A DNA stretch of 64,000 bases from Phycisphaerales bacterium (lineage in GTDB: Bacteria > Planctomycetota > Phycisphaerae > Phycisphaerales > UBA1924): contig JAJDDK010000002.1 in assembly GCA_029260345.1 (NCBI GenBank), positions 124,001-188,000 on the forward strand, written 5' to 3'. A program made the translations under genes and the position numbers. Positions 43,718-52,089 of the stretch are shown piece by piece; the first letter of the stretch is position 1; every line of letters starts with the position of its first letter. The notes beneath the pieces are model-generated. The model did not search any database, was not told the DNA's origin, and worked only from the letters and a program-made list of their open reading frames with translations.

Positions 43718-44410
43718 TTATGCACGCCGGGTCTTCGGATGTGACACAACGGGTTGCGGCCACGTGGGCGACCCATCCGGCCTGGGCTCAAATGGCCGAA
43801 CTACCTTGCGATTTGTCTCGATGACGTCCTTGTGGAGTGGGCGGAGCCCTGCGGTCTGCCTGGTGCGGTTCACCGCCCGGAACACCGCGAAGAGCTGACG
43901 AACAACCGGGGCATACGGCTCGAAGCGGAGGCGTCGAAACTCCTCGGCCATCTCCTTTACGGTGGCCCGCTTCGCCAGGTCGCACATGTAGCTCTTCAGC
44001 CACCGGTACTCGTTCTGATGGATGCGGACCGACGCGTGGTAGGTGCCGTTCACGCTCCGGCGATACCCGATGCTGTATCCGGCGAACGCGATCGGTTCGC
44101 GACGGACATCGCGGATCACAGACGCCTCCCGCTTGAAGAAGAGATGCTCGCCCGCGTTGGCGACAAGCACCCAGAACGACGCGTACCGCAGGTAGTGAAC
44201 GTTCCCACCGCCCGAGGCTTTTCGTCGGGCTCGCTGCCACCGCGACTTGGCGACGTCGTACTGAGCGATGAGCTTCGCATCGATGTCCTCGGGCAGGCGA
44301 CCGGGTGGCACATGACCAGCGACGTAGAAGAAGTAGCCGTGCCGGATGTACTGCACAGTCAGTTGCTGAACGAATCCCGCCACGCTCGTGGCGACGTATT
44401 GGTAGCTCAT
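43718..44410 (-). CDS. Element protein of unknown function next to the structured non-coding tract
   Basis: The 230-aa product has a good ribosome binding site (gaggaggga, seven bases before the ATG at 44410). It is basic and rich in aromatic residues, with an N-terminal half of predicted beta segments (HGYFFYVAGHVPPGRLPE, YLRYASFWVLVANAGEHLFF) and a helical C-terminal half with many Arg and Lys. It is probably a nucleic-acid-binding protein by composition. It is the first gene downstream of the 1.3-kb hairpin-rich tract, on the same strand and separated from it by a terminator-like hairpin. Confidence 0.6.
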   Translation of the reverse strand: MSYQYVATSVAGFVQQLTVQYIRHGYFFYVAGHVPPGRLPEDIDAKLIAQYDVAKSRWQRARRKASGGGNVHYLRYASFWVLVANAGEHLFFKREASVIRDVRREPIAFAGYSIGYRRSVNGTYHASVRIHQNEYRWLKSYMCDLAKRATVKEMAEEFRRLRFEPYAPVVRQLFAVFRAVNRTRQTAGLRPLHKDVIETNRKVVRPFEPRPDGSPTWPQPVVSHPKTRRA

Positions 44411-44443
44411 TGGTCTTCCCTCCTCGAAGAAGATGTAGTCGTC

Positions 44444-44490
44444 AAAAGAGCGTTGTTTGTGGTCCCTTCAGCCCAACAGGCACAACGCTC
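44444..44490 (-). terminator. Hairpin plus T-run at the end of the structured tract
   Basis: A perfect 9-bp stem (gagcgttgt at 44448-44456 with acaacgctc at 44482-44490) with a 25-base loop is followed on the minus strand by TTTT. It separates the non-coding tract from the 230-aa gene. Confidence 0.6.
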
Positions 44491-45772
44491 AAAGCCCTCG
44501 CAAAACCTTCCGGGAATCAAGCGGCCGCCCGAGACCCGTACAACCTTCCGCCGCATACCAGCACCGAGCGAAACAACTCGCCGTGCTGCGGCTGAATAAC
44601 CCCAAGAGTGTGAGCAGGGTGCTGCACCAGCTCCCTACTCCAGGTTCCATGTATTGGTGTTGCCCAATCATGGTCGTTGCGGTGCACCAGACACTGTGTC
44701 CAAGCACCACATCTTCGGAACACCGACCGGCAGAAGCGGGAGGGTTGCCGTTCCCGGCACATTCCTCCCGCTCGCCGACCGCATGGATACCCGTTCATCA
44801 CACACAACTGTGCGATGAACCGGCACCCGTACACAGATTCAACGCGTCGCCGCTTTCGTCGTCGCTGATCGCATCCGCTCCGGGTACCACCCCGGTGCGT
44901 TTCGATGCCCCAGTGAACGGGCCGCCACTGCCTTGCAGCGGACACCGCTCCGGGAGGCTCTCGCCGCCCAGACTTTCTACTCGCGGCACACTCCCAGTCT
45001 CAGGCGTTTGAAACACCAAGCAGACCTTGCCTGGCACCGGCTCATCACGCCGGAAGCCCGAGACCTTCCCCTGTTAGCCATGCTCGTCACCGAGACGGTC
45101 ACGTCGCTCGGCCCTCTGTCGTCCGACTCGGGATCCCTCCCGCGTCGGCGTTTGCACACGAGCTGATGCTCGTGTGATTTCAGCCAGCAGAACCCAGAAG
45201 CTCCGGCTTACCCATCGACAGACGACTTCGTTACGCGGTTCGGCACCGTCTCCGTCTCGATTGACCGCCAAGCCCTCGCGGGCCTCTCATGGTTGAGCTC
45301 TTCACCGCCGGTCGTTTCGACCGGTCGCCGGGTGTGGTCATCACCCGGTCGCCCGCATCGCTGCGGACGAGCTCCCCACGGCGGCACGGGTTGAACGGGG
45401 TACGAGACCCCGAACCCCCCGCGACGGATTACGCGGCGTTGTGGCCCGATGGCCCGAACGCCGCCTCACCGATTCGAACATGACGGCTCGCAGGAATACC
45501 CGCGAGTTTGTCCAGGTCGCCCCGGCTCCCGAGGCGACTCGCTCATCGGATAGAAGCTGCGGATTGTTCTCGTGGTTGAACCGTCGAGGCTTTACTCGCA
45601 GCAGCCTCCGTCGAACCGGACAAGCGTGTCTCCACGCATCCGGCTCTACGCGTCTCCGGCATCCACAAATCTGTGGACAGGGTGATGAGCCCTGCTTCCC
45701 TTCGCTCGGCTGGTGAGGCCGTGCTCTCGGGCTGTCGGAGTCTGTGTGCGGGTGCCGAGGCGGTCGGTGACC
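44444..45772 (-). ncRNA. Candidate giant structured RNA, about 1.3 kb
   Basis: No credible gene lies between 44411 and 45878. The tract is instead a chain of perfect stem-loops, for example 45155-45163/45168-45176 (9 bp), 44736-44743/44764-44771 (8 bp), 45308-45324 and 45328-45348 (7 bp each), 45351-45368, 45516-45538, 45662-45677 and 44793-44820. Read on the minus strand, four loops are GNRA tetraloops: GCGA at 45276-45279 and 45358-45361, GAGA at 45629-45632 and GGAA at 44751-44754. A promoter-like pair precedes the tract (45779-45806) and a hairpin plus T-run ends it (44444-44490). Size and style fit the class of large ornate RNAs such as GOLLD or ROOL, but I cannot assign a family. An origin of transfer or replication is the alternative. 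Confidence 0.55.
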
Positions 45773-45778
45773 GGCTCG

Positions 45779-45806
45779 CTTATAGACAGACACTCTCTAA
45801 CGCCAA
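45779..45806 (-). promoter_or_regulatory. Promoter-like sequence for the structured RNA
   Basis: On the minus strand, TTGGCG (45806-45801) and TATAAG (45784-45779) are 16 bases apart, predicting a start near 45772, right before the first hairpin. It lies 73-100 bases past the stop of the ABC ATPase gene. Confidence 0.5.
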
Positions 45807-45878
45807 GGCGATAGAACGATGTTTGTCTCCGCAGAACCTGAGACTAGCGCGACTCTATTAGGTATGCAAGCTCACACC

Positions 45879-47927
45879 TCAGGCATGAATCAGCACGCTG
45901 GGAGAGAACGGCGGTACCCGCTCTTGTGTACTGACTGTGACTCCTGCTGAAGACGAGTAAACCATCGTCGCCATGCCCCCCTCATCGCCTGCGCGACTTC
46001 GCAGCCTTCGAGCCAAGAGTTTTGCTAGAGGCTCGTCTTCCACCGCGCAGATTACCTGACGCCCAGTCCTTCTGACTGCTGCCAATACCTCAATCAGATG
46101 GAGAGCCCGATAGTCGTCGATATGCTGCACCGGATCGTCGAGGATCAGCGCATTCACCTTGGGCCATTCGGCAGACACGTGAAGAGACAGGAGGAACGCA
46201 AGACCCGCAGCTCGACGCTGGCCGCTACTGAATACAAAGTTCGGATTGAGTCCATCGCCAATCTCGAAGCTAAGCATCCGACGCACGTCACCACGAAGGC
46301 GATATCGCATCTCGCGCCAATCACAGTGAGGCCGCAGTCGTTGGTACAAATCAAGCAGCAGAGGTTCTAGCTCCGCAAGTCTCTCATCAATCAGCTCGCC
46401 CTTCATTCGCCGGATTGTGTCGTACGCTGCCTTTGCCTTGGCGCGACTCTCCGTTGCACGCTGCAACTGCTTCTCAGCTTGAGCCAGATCCTTCTTGACA
46501 CCATTCAGTTCGCGCTGGAGCTCCACTACCCGCCCACGCATGACCGAAGCCCCGACAACCGCGAGGCTCCGTTCAAGCTTTGCCGCGACCTCGCGCAGCT
46601 GAGTGACTTGTTGTCGTACGCGTTCGCGACCCGCCTGACGATCATCGCCCACATCTACGCCGTGACTATTGCAGATCGTCTGTGCCTCTTGAAACCACTC
46701 TTGAGTCTGCCGCGCCGCGGCCTCTTGCTTCCTTGCATGATCCTCCGCCACTCGCAGTCCATCTTGACACTCCGCGATCTGCGTTTGCAGAGCTGCTCGC
46801 TCCGCGACAAGCCGCGTCAAGTCAGAATTCCGCTGACGGAGTTCGTCTGCGAGCAGCTTGAGACGCGTTTGAAACTCCTCCGACTCAAGCTCTGACCGAC
46901 ACAGTGGACATGCCCCGTCGCGCAGGCCGAGATGTGCACCGTGCTCGTGCAGCATGTTCAGAGATACGGTCTCAGGACTATCCACCCCTGTGGCGGAAAT
47001 CTGAGCATCGCACTTTCGCCGCTTGACTTCGAGTTCGGCCAGTGACTGTTTGAGAGATGCAACTTGAACAGCTGGGGCTGCGTCGGGCTCACTCGACGTG
47101 CCGACACTTCGACCCGCATGCAATTCTTGCGAGCGTTCTAGGAGATCAGCCGCCTGAGACAGCTGTGATACTGCGAGCCTGATTTCCGAAAGGCGGGTCT
47201 CCGCAACACTAACACGAGCCGCATCATTGTCTTCTGTTGTTGGTGCCAGCACCGACAGCTGCGACCTCGCACTTTCGAGCGCCTCGCTCTCGGGTGTGTC
47301 AGACCTGAGTTCGCTTAGTCTCGCCGTCAGATCGCCTACACGCTGCCGCGCATTCCGGTATGAAGCATCCGCCTTCTCTTCGACAGACTTTGTGCGAGCG
47401 ACGAGCTCCTTTGCTCTTGACTCGAATCGCGTCAACGCGTCCGTGCCTAGAACGGCGCGCACAAGATCAAACCGATCGGTTTCCTTGAGGTCAACACTGA
47501 GCTTTGTGATCGCCTCATCGCGAAGCATCATGACTTGTGCCAATCGCACAAGCGGGCTATCCAACTCGCCCGGGCCATTACACACTCGATCGACGACCTC
47601 GGCCTCGGAGGCGCCGACTAGTCCGTTTGGTGTTCGCCGAATGACGAAGCTCTCCCCTTGGTCATCAACGAGCTCAAGCGATACATACTGCTCCTTTGGC
47701 CTTCCGTGTCCGCGCCACCAGACGTAATCGCCAAGCCCTTCACCCTTCTCCTTGTGCTCGCCAGAACCACGCACAGAACCTGTAAGCGCGAATTCAACTG
47801 CATCGCAGACCGTACTCTTGCCAGATCCATTGCGACCCGACAGCACAAGAAAGCCACGTGGCACGCGCAGCTTCACCTTCTCGCGAGCACCGCGAAAGCC
47901 CTCAAACTCAACGACTGCCAGTCTCAC
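45879..47927 (-). CDS. SbcC/Rad50-like ABC ATPase of a SIR2 three-component system
   Basis: The 682-aa product has the SMC-like layout: Walker A SGRNGSGKSTVCDAV near residue 30, two long coiled coils with a zinc-hook CPLC near residue 350, ABC signature FSSGQRRAAGLAFLL near 592 and Walker B LILDDPVQHIDDYR near 622. At 682 residues it is shorter than SbcC. It is the third gene of a tightly overlapping operon after SIR2 and a small middle protein. In ABC three-component conflict systems the ATPase is thought to sense foreign DNA and release the effector; that role is inferred here. Confidence 0.85.
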   Translation of the reverse strand: MRLAVVEFEGFRGAREKVKLRVPRGFLVLSGRNGSGKSTVCDAVEFALTGSVRGSGEHKEKGEGLGDYVWWRGHGRPKEQYVSLELVDDQGESFVIRRTPNGLVGASEAEVVDRVCNGPGELDSPLVRLAQVMMLRDEAITKLSVDLKETDRFDLVRAVLGTDALTRFESRAKELVARTKSVEEKADASYRNARQRVGDLTARLSELRSDTPESEALESARSQLSVLAPTTEDNDAARVSVAETRLSEIRLAVSQLSQAADLLERSQELHAGRSVGTSSEPDAAPAVQVASLKQSLAELEVKRRKCDAQISATGVDSPETVSLNMLHEHGAHLGLRDGACPLCRSELESEEFQTRLKLLADELRQRNSDLTRLVAERAALQTQIAECQDGLRVAEDHARKQEAAARQTQEWFQEAQTICNSHGVDVGDDRQAGRERVRQQVTQLREVAAKLERSLAVVGASVMRGRVVELQRELNGVKKDLAQAEKQLQRATESRAKAKAAYDTIRRMKGELIDERLAELEPLLLDLYQRLRPHCDWREMRYRLRGDVRRMLSFEIGDGLNPNFVFSSGQRRAAGLAFLLSLHVSAEWPKVNALILDDPVQHIDDYRALHLIEVLAAVRRTGRQVICAVEDEPLAKLLARRLRSRAGDEGGMATMVYSSSAGVTVSTQERVPPFSPSVLIHA

Positions 47928-48454
47928 GAGCTCTCCATCAACTGTGAAGCGACCGTCCCAAGGTCCAGATCAAGAAGTAGGCCGTGGATAGGACTGCCTT
48001 CAGGCCCAAGGCGCTTTCGGAGATCTTGGAGGAGGTTGTCGGTGGAACTCAGATGAAGGTGTCGGAGCGGAAGCAACGGGGCTAGCACAGCTTCGGCGTC
48101 TTCTGGCGTAGTCACGCCGACACCAACAATCTTCCGTGTGCCTCGAAAGTCCTCCTCAATCGCGTTCAGCTTCGACCTGTCCACACCGTCCGCGCTATCT
48201 CTGGTCAGGAACACTGAATAGCAATTCCATGCTTTAGTGGGGGCGTCTGAGAATAGAGATCCATTCTCTCGAAGAAACATGTCCTGAAGCTGTTCCCATG
48301 ACTGCTGGAGTTCCGCCACTGTTTGAAGCACGTACACAACACCGAGGACACTCTCGTCCTCGAAGTACGCAGCAGGAGTCTCGCTTCGCGGAACGAAAAC
48401 GCGATAGTCCGCTGCAGCAAGCACGGACTCAACATCTTGGAGGAGTTGATTCAT
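47924..48454 (-). CDS. Middle component of the SIR2-ABC three-component system
   Basis: The 176-aa product resembles the middle component 1 type of ABC three-component systems, with a central TKAWNCYSVFLTRD segment, then IEEDFRGTRKIVGVG and the PLLPLRHL end. It overlaps both neighbours by four bases (SIR2 stop upstream, ATPase start downstream), so stoichiometric expression is expected. It should bridge ATPase and effector. The assignment rests on motif memory and gene order, not on a search. Confidence 0.65.
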   Translation of the reverse strand: MNQLLQDVESVLAAADYRVFVPRSETPAAYFEDESVLGVVYVLQTVAELQQSWEQLQDMFLRENGSLFSDAPTKAWNCYSVFLTRDSADGVDRSKLNAIEEDFRGTRKIVGVGVTTPEDAEAVLAPLLPLRHLHLSSTDNLLQDLRKRLGPEGSPIHGLLLDLDLGTVASQLMESS

Positions 48455-49794
48455 GCAGGATCCCTCAGCTCAGCCACGAGTTGTTCATGCGTCTCCCAGT
48501 GCGGAGTGGTACCTGGGCGAACAATGGTCGGTGCCGCATCACCTCGTACTACGTCGACCGCGGCATAGTCAGCACTGGCACCCACACAAACCATCCGATC
48601 CACTGGTATTGGGGACGGTGGCTCCTCTGCGTAGCGTTTCCTCGCCGCGCTGAGGACTTCTCCACTACCCGACAGCAATCGCACTGTCTTGCCGCAATAC
48701 TCGTAGTGAGTTCCGTTGAAGCTCGCGCCTTTGGCCTGGAGACGAGCGTGAATGGCGACGAGGAGCTGACGCGATGTCTCCGGATCGATCTGGCGGACTG
48801 GGGCGTGACTCAATGTCCCAGTCAGGACACGCCGCAGCCCGTATAACGTAGCGTTGTCGCTGTGCTCACCGACCTCGCCAAGTGCCACTCCGAAAACTGC
48901 TTCGTGAGTTTCTGCGGCATCGCGGACAAGCTTTCCTATGGACACTTTGCCAAGAGCTGTGGCGAAGGCATCTAGGAAATCTGCACCTGACTGTCGAACA
49001 TGCTGGAAGTTGATGTCTTGTTCGTGGGCCCACTTCCACAGCCCCGGAGCTTTTCGTTCAAGCGCGTCGGCGTCAGATGGGTCAACCACAACCAAGCTGC
49101 GAGGCGTAGTGGCTGTGAGCGACTCCGCCAGTACTTCACTCAAGTACACCCAATCCGACCAAAACCCCACGACTAGCAAATCACGATCTTGCACGTTTGT
49201 GGAGAGCCACGCTCGGAATCGGTCCGTTCGTAGTTTGAGGTCGGCGTGCTCCAGCTGGTCCTTGCACCAGATGGTTCGCAGCCGGTCACTTCCTCCATAG
49301 CAGCAGCCATGTACCTTCAAATACGGTGAGTGGTCATAATGGGCGGCCAGATCCGCCGGCTCCCTCATCGCACGGAAATCAGGCTCGCCAATCGCGGTCG
49401 CGGCGAGCTCGACAAACAAGTCGTAGTTAGTGGTGACGCATCCCTCAAGGGCTCGACAAGCCAGCAGATCTGCAATCGCGAGGTGTCCGGTATTGAACTC
49501 CCGGAGTGGGCCGTGAAAGTACGACCATGGGATCAACTTTTCGATGAACTCGCGGAACCTGGTGTTGCTCCAGAACCACTCGGCGATCGTTTCGATATCG
49601 GCATCGGTGTCTAGCGGCATCGCCTCGCCTACGAGCTTCAGGTAACTGCCTCGGCAGGCTTCGGCGACATCCCAGGCTGATGGAGTTCGAGTTGGAGGCG
49701 CCATGGACAAACCGGCGCCGGCAAGAACCATGAGCTTGCCTCCTGCGACCGATTCCAAGAGCAGTCTCTTTAGAGCGTCATCCACTTCGAGCAC
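48451..49794 (-). CDS. SIR2-domain effector
   Basis: The 447-aa product has the sirtuin-type NAD-binding signature LMVLAGAGLSMAPP near residue 22, CVTTNYDLFVELAA near 118 and YLKVHGC near 158, with GFWSDW around residue 205. SIR2 domains in defence operons usually deplete NAD+ once triggered by a phage. The C-terminal 190 residues are unassigned and may receive the signal from the middle component. It is the first gene of the operon, 50 bases after the integrase stop and on the same strand. The start has no strong ribosome binding site. Confidence 0.85.
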   Translation of the reverse strand: MLEVDDALKRLLLESVAGGKLMVLAGAGLSMAPPTRTPSAWDVAEACRGSYLKLVGEAMPLDTDADIETIAEWFWSNTRFREFIEKLIPWSYFHGPLREFNTGHLAIADLLACRALEGCVTTNYDLFVELAATAIGEPDFRAMREPADLAAHYDHSPYLKVHGCCYGGSDRLRTIWCKDQLEHADLKLRTDRFRAWLSTNVQDRDLLVVGFWSDWVYLSEVLAESLTATTPRSLVVVDPSDADALERKAPGLWKWAHEQDINFQHVRQSGADFLDAFATALGKVSIGKLVRDAAETHEAVFGVALGEVGEHSDNATLYGLRRVLTGTLSHAPVRQIDPETSRQLLVAIHARLQAKGASFNGTHYEYCGKTVRLLSGSGEVLSAARKRYAEEPPSPIPVDRMVCVGASADYAAVDVVRGDAAPTIVRPGTTPHWETHEQLVAELRDPA

Positions 49795-49844
49795 CTTCTT
49801 GTGTCAATCGTACTCCTTCGGGTACTGATGTGCCTCGGACCTCG

Positions 49845-51086
49845 CTAGGCCTTGCGCAGTCTTGCCCTGACCCACTCGACCAGCTTCCGGTGCTCCGGAG
49901 CAACCGGTTTCATGTAGCGGTCAGCCATCTGCGAGCTCGCCGAGTGGCCGAGCCACTGCTTCATGGCGACGATCGAGCAGCCCTTTCGGGAGCCGTACTC
50001 CGTTGCACCCAAGTGACGAAGACCGTAGAAGCCGCCCAGCGTGTCCTTGGTCTCACCGATGCTCTCGCGAAGTCGTTGCCACCACTGCTGCACGCCATCG
50101 GACCGAGTGTGCACGACCGGCTTGCCGTTCTTGGTCACGAACATCAGGTCGCCGGTGGGCCGTGGCGTTTCGGCGAGGTACTCCTCGATTGCTCGCCACA
50201 CACCCGGCGGCGTGTCGCCGTAGCGGTCGACTCCGGTCTTGCTCCGACGGATGTCGTATCCCTTCTTGTCGATCTGTCCGACTCGAAGGTCGGCAATGTC
50301 GGTCTGGCCGAGGCCGAGTCCGATACCCAGCCAGATCATCGCTTTGCCTCGCGTGTCTGCCGCGGCGACCATTGCCTTGAGTTGTTTCAGTGTGGGGAAC
50401 TGCCGCTGTTCCGCTGCCCGCCCCGGCGTCCGGTCCAACGAATCCCAGTTCCACCCGAGCACCTGCTGCCCATACTCCGGGCGTCCGGAGCGATCGATGA
50501 GACGTTTGACCGCCTGAATACGACCATTCACCGACGCAGACGCGAACCCCTTCGCGACAAGCTCTCGGTTGAACTCCTCGACGTCCGCCATTTCGAGATC
50601 GGAAACGCGAAGTCGGGCCGCCGCCCCCTTGCCGTGCCGCTCGCTGATGAATGCCAGGAAGTCCTTGATCTCTTTCCTTCGGTTCATCAGCGCACGCGGT
50701 GCGATTGTGCCTGCGGCTCGCTTCTCGCCCGGCTTCCGCACCCGGCCTTCGTCGTACTTGAACAAGCCGGAGGCGACATGGACAAGCGACCCAGGCTCCG
50801 CCTTCACCTCGGTACGGACGGCCTCTCGTTCGGCTCGCTTCTCTCTGGCCTTGGTCTTCGCGGCGTGACCTGGCCGCACGGCGGCCGCCGCCTCGTGGTC
50901 GTCCTGGAGCCATGCGGAGAGCCAGGCCTCGTACGACCTGTTTGCTTCTCCCTTGGGCACCATCCCGAAGCGGTGCTTTTTGGGTGTGCCGGTGTCCGGA
51001 TCACGATAGCTGACGTGCCACCCGATGCCACGGTTCTCCGTGTAGCGGAGCTTCGGGATACGTCGCTTTCGGTTGGTTTCGGACAC
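49845..51086 (-). CDS. int: Tyrosine recombinase (integrase) of element 2
   Basis: The 413-aa product has an N-terminal DNA-binding part, a core-binding domain (residues 120-200) and a catalytic domain with GLRHLGATEYG near residue 353, QWLGHSASSQMADRYMKP holding His and the tyrosine nucleophile near 389. The first catalytic arginine, normally in GLRxxE, is absent: the place reads GLGLGQTDIADL. This variant is frequent in planctomycete integrases as I recall them. The gene lies directly inside the right att copy, with paired boxes 62-93 bases upstream of its start. It should catalyse integration into tRNA-Gly. Confidence 0.85.
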   Translation of the reverse strand: MSETNRKRRIPKLRYTENRGIGWHVSYRDPDTGTPKKHRFGMVPKGEANRSYEAWLSAWLQDDHEAAAAVRPGHAAKTKAREKRAEREAVRTEVKAEPGSLVHVASGLFKYDEGRVRKPGEKRAAGTIAPRALMNRRKEIKDFLAFISERHGKGAAARLRVSDLEMADVEEFNRELVAKGFASASVNGRIQAVKRLIDRSGRPEYGQQVLGWNWDSLDRTPGRAAEQRQFPTLKQLKAMVAAADTRGKAMIWLGIGLGLGQTDIADLRVGQIDKKGYDIRRSKTGVDRYGDTPPGVWRAIEEYLAETPRPTGDLMFVTKNGKPVVHTRSDGVQQWWQRLRESIGETKDTLGGFYGLRHLGATEYGSRKGCSIVAMKQWLGHSASSQMADRYMKPVAPEHRKLVEWVRARLRKA

Positions 51087-51147
51087 GACGACGACCCTCT
51101 ACACTGGCCTCGCGAGGGGCTCCCACGCTGGTTGCCCGTCAGATCTT

Positions 51148-51179
51148 TGTAGTGCAGTTTCTGTGGCCAGTGTAGTGCA
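51148..51179 (+). repeat. Paired integrase arm-type boxes, element 2 right end
   Basis: tgtagtgca at 51148-51156 and 51171-51179, 23 bp apart, between the integrase start and the right att copy. Same boxes and spacing as at 6822-6853 and 15475-15505. Confidence 0.65.
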
Positions 51180-51218
51180 AAAGGCCGCCGGAGGCGTCGT
51201 CAGTGGCTTTTTCAGGCC

Positions 51219-51260
51219 TTGCCAACGTGAATGTCGGGCGTTCGAATCGCCTCACCCGCT
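51219..51260 (+). repeat. Right attachment-site copy (original host tRNA-Gly 3' half)
   Basis: ttgccaacgtgaatgtcg (51219-51236) matches the anticodon region of the intact tRNA, then the T-arm differs (GGGCG-TTCGAAT-CGCCT) and the acceptor strand CACCCGC-T returns. It is the displaced original 3' half of the host tRNA. The preceding bases are not tRNA, so it is not a gene. Confidence 0.88.
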
Positions 51261-51266
51261 TTCGAA

Positions 51267-51316
51267 AAAGCCGCGTCAGTGCCTCAAGCAGGGGCGCTCA
51301 CGCGGCTTTCTCTTTT
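51267..51316 (+). terminator. Original tRNA-Gly terminator, right of the element
   Basis: aaagccgcgt (51267-51276) pairs perfectly with acgcggcttt (51300-51309), followed by ctcttttt. It presumably ended the tRNA transcript before the elements inserted. Confidence 0.8.
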
Positions 51317-51474
51317 TCCGAGGGCTTCGATATTGGGATGGGCGGTTCCTGGTGGGGCTGCTTTCATGGAACGGGCGCGGCAAATCCCCGATCATGATTC
51401 CAAAAAATCACCGGCGAGAATTTTTTCGTACTTGGGATGCGCCCTTCGTTCCGCGGCCCGCCGGCGGTTTGGCG

Positions 51475-52089
51475 CTATTTCACCTGAAAAACGAATTGCC
51501 GGCCATCGATCCACTTCAGGGAAACGTTTTCGTTCCAACCAAATTCATCGACGGCTTTCTTGACGCCGCCTTTCCACCAGCCGCCGGTCTCGTAGTCATC
51601 ACCGGTGATGAATCCGCCTGATTTCACTTTGCGAAGTGAGATCTCAAGGTCTCTTTTCGCGAAGTCGTAGAGGTGGTTGCCGTCGATGTACACAAAATCC
51701 AACTCACCATCCCGGAATTCGTTGAGCGCGGATTCAGAGTCCTGCCGCATGACGACGACCTGCCCGGATTGGATCTTTGAAGAGAATCTCGACTGGACGG
51801 ATCGGTATCGTTCCTCGAGTTCCTGCTCCTTCTCGGAGGCGCCGCCGTACCACGCATCTTTGTAATCATCGCTGTCTTCGTATTTCCACGGGTCGATCAA
51901 ATAGAGTTTCTTCGGTCGTGCGATGCTGAGTATGGATTCGCTGAAATCGCCCAGGTGGACGCCGATCTCCGCTCCCACCGTTCCCTTCGGCAGCGTTTCG
52001 AGAAGCCTCCATCGCGAGCTTGACGACATGCCAAAGGCTTTCGCCAGCGTTCGGACGACGGGTGTTCTTTTAAAGGCTTTGGTGGGCAT
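51475..52089 (-). CDS. Class I SAM-dependent methyltransferase (Methyltransf_24 type)
   Basis: The 204-aa product has the Rossmann motif VGAEIGVHLGDFSESIL near residue 33, LYLIDPW at motif II and LDFVYIDGNHLYDFAKRD with GGFITGDDYE after it, the pattern of Methyltransf_24 proteins. These often modify small molecules or sugars. I chose the ATG at 52089, before which the frame is not protein-like, although the ribosome binding site is weak; the alternative start is 52200. It is the first host gene right of the element. Confidence 0.78.
   Translation of the reverse strand: MPTKAFKRTPVVRTLAKAFGMSSSSRWRLLETLPKGTVGAEIGVHLGDFSESILSIARPKKLYLIDPWKYEDSDDYKDAWYGGASEKEQELEERYRSVQSRFSSKIQSGQVVVMRQDSESALNEFRDGELDFVYIDGNHLYDFAKRDLEISLRKVKSGGFITGDDYETGGWWKGGVKKAVDEFGWNENVSLKWIDGRQFVFQVK

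Larger units (their letters stand above)
15331..51260. mobile_element. Element 2: about 36-kb integrative mobilizable element in tRNA-Gly with two defence systems
   Basis: It is bounded by tRNA-Gly 3'-half copies at 15331-15381 and 51219-51260. The integrase is next to the right end and arm-type boxes lie at both ends. Core genes are a tyrosine integrase, ParA, a winged-helix replication-type protein, two ArdC-family proteins, a MobF relaxase and a VirD4-type coupling protein. No VirB-type mating-pore genes are seen, so it should be mobilized by a helper. Cargo is a DUF499/DUF1156/helicase operon, a SIR2-ABC operon and a 1.3-kb structured non-coding tract. Boundaries are known to within the att repeats. 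Confidence 0.85.

Noticed and set aside
44457-45011. 184-codon open frame within the structured tract
   Set aside because: It has no ribosome binding site or recognisable composition, and the same DNA is full of perfect stem-loops; long frames are expected by chance at this GC.
45241-45780. CRISPR array or integron attC cluster
   Set aside because: The stem-loops differ from each other in sequence and spacing and there is no repeated unit, no cas gene and no integron integrase.
35378-45878. Complete conjugation system
   Set aside because: Relaxase and coupling protein are present, but no VirB4, VirB6, pilin or other mating-pore gene was found, so the element is called mobilizable only.
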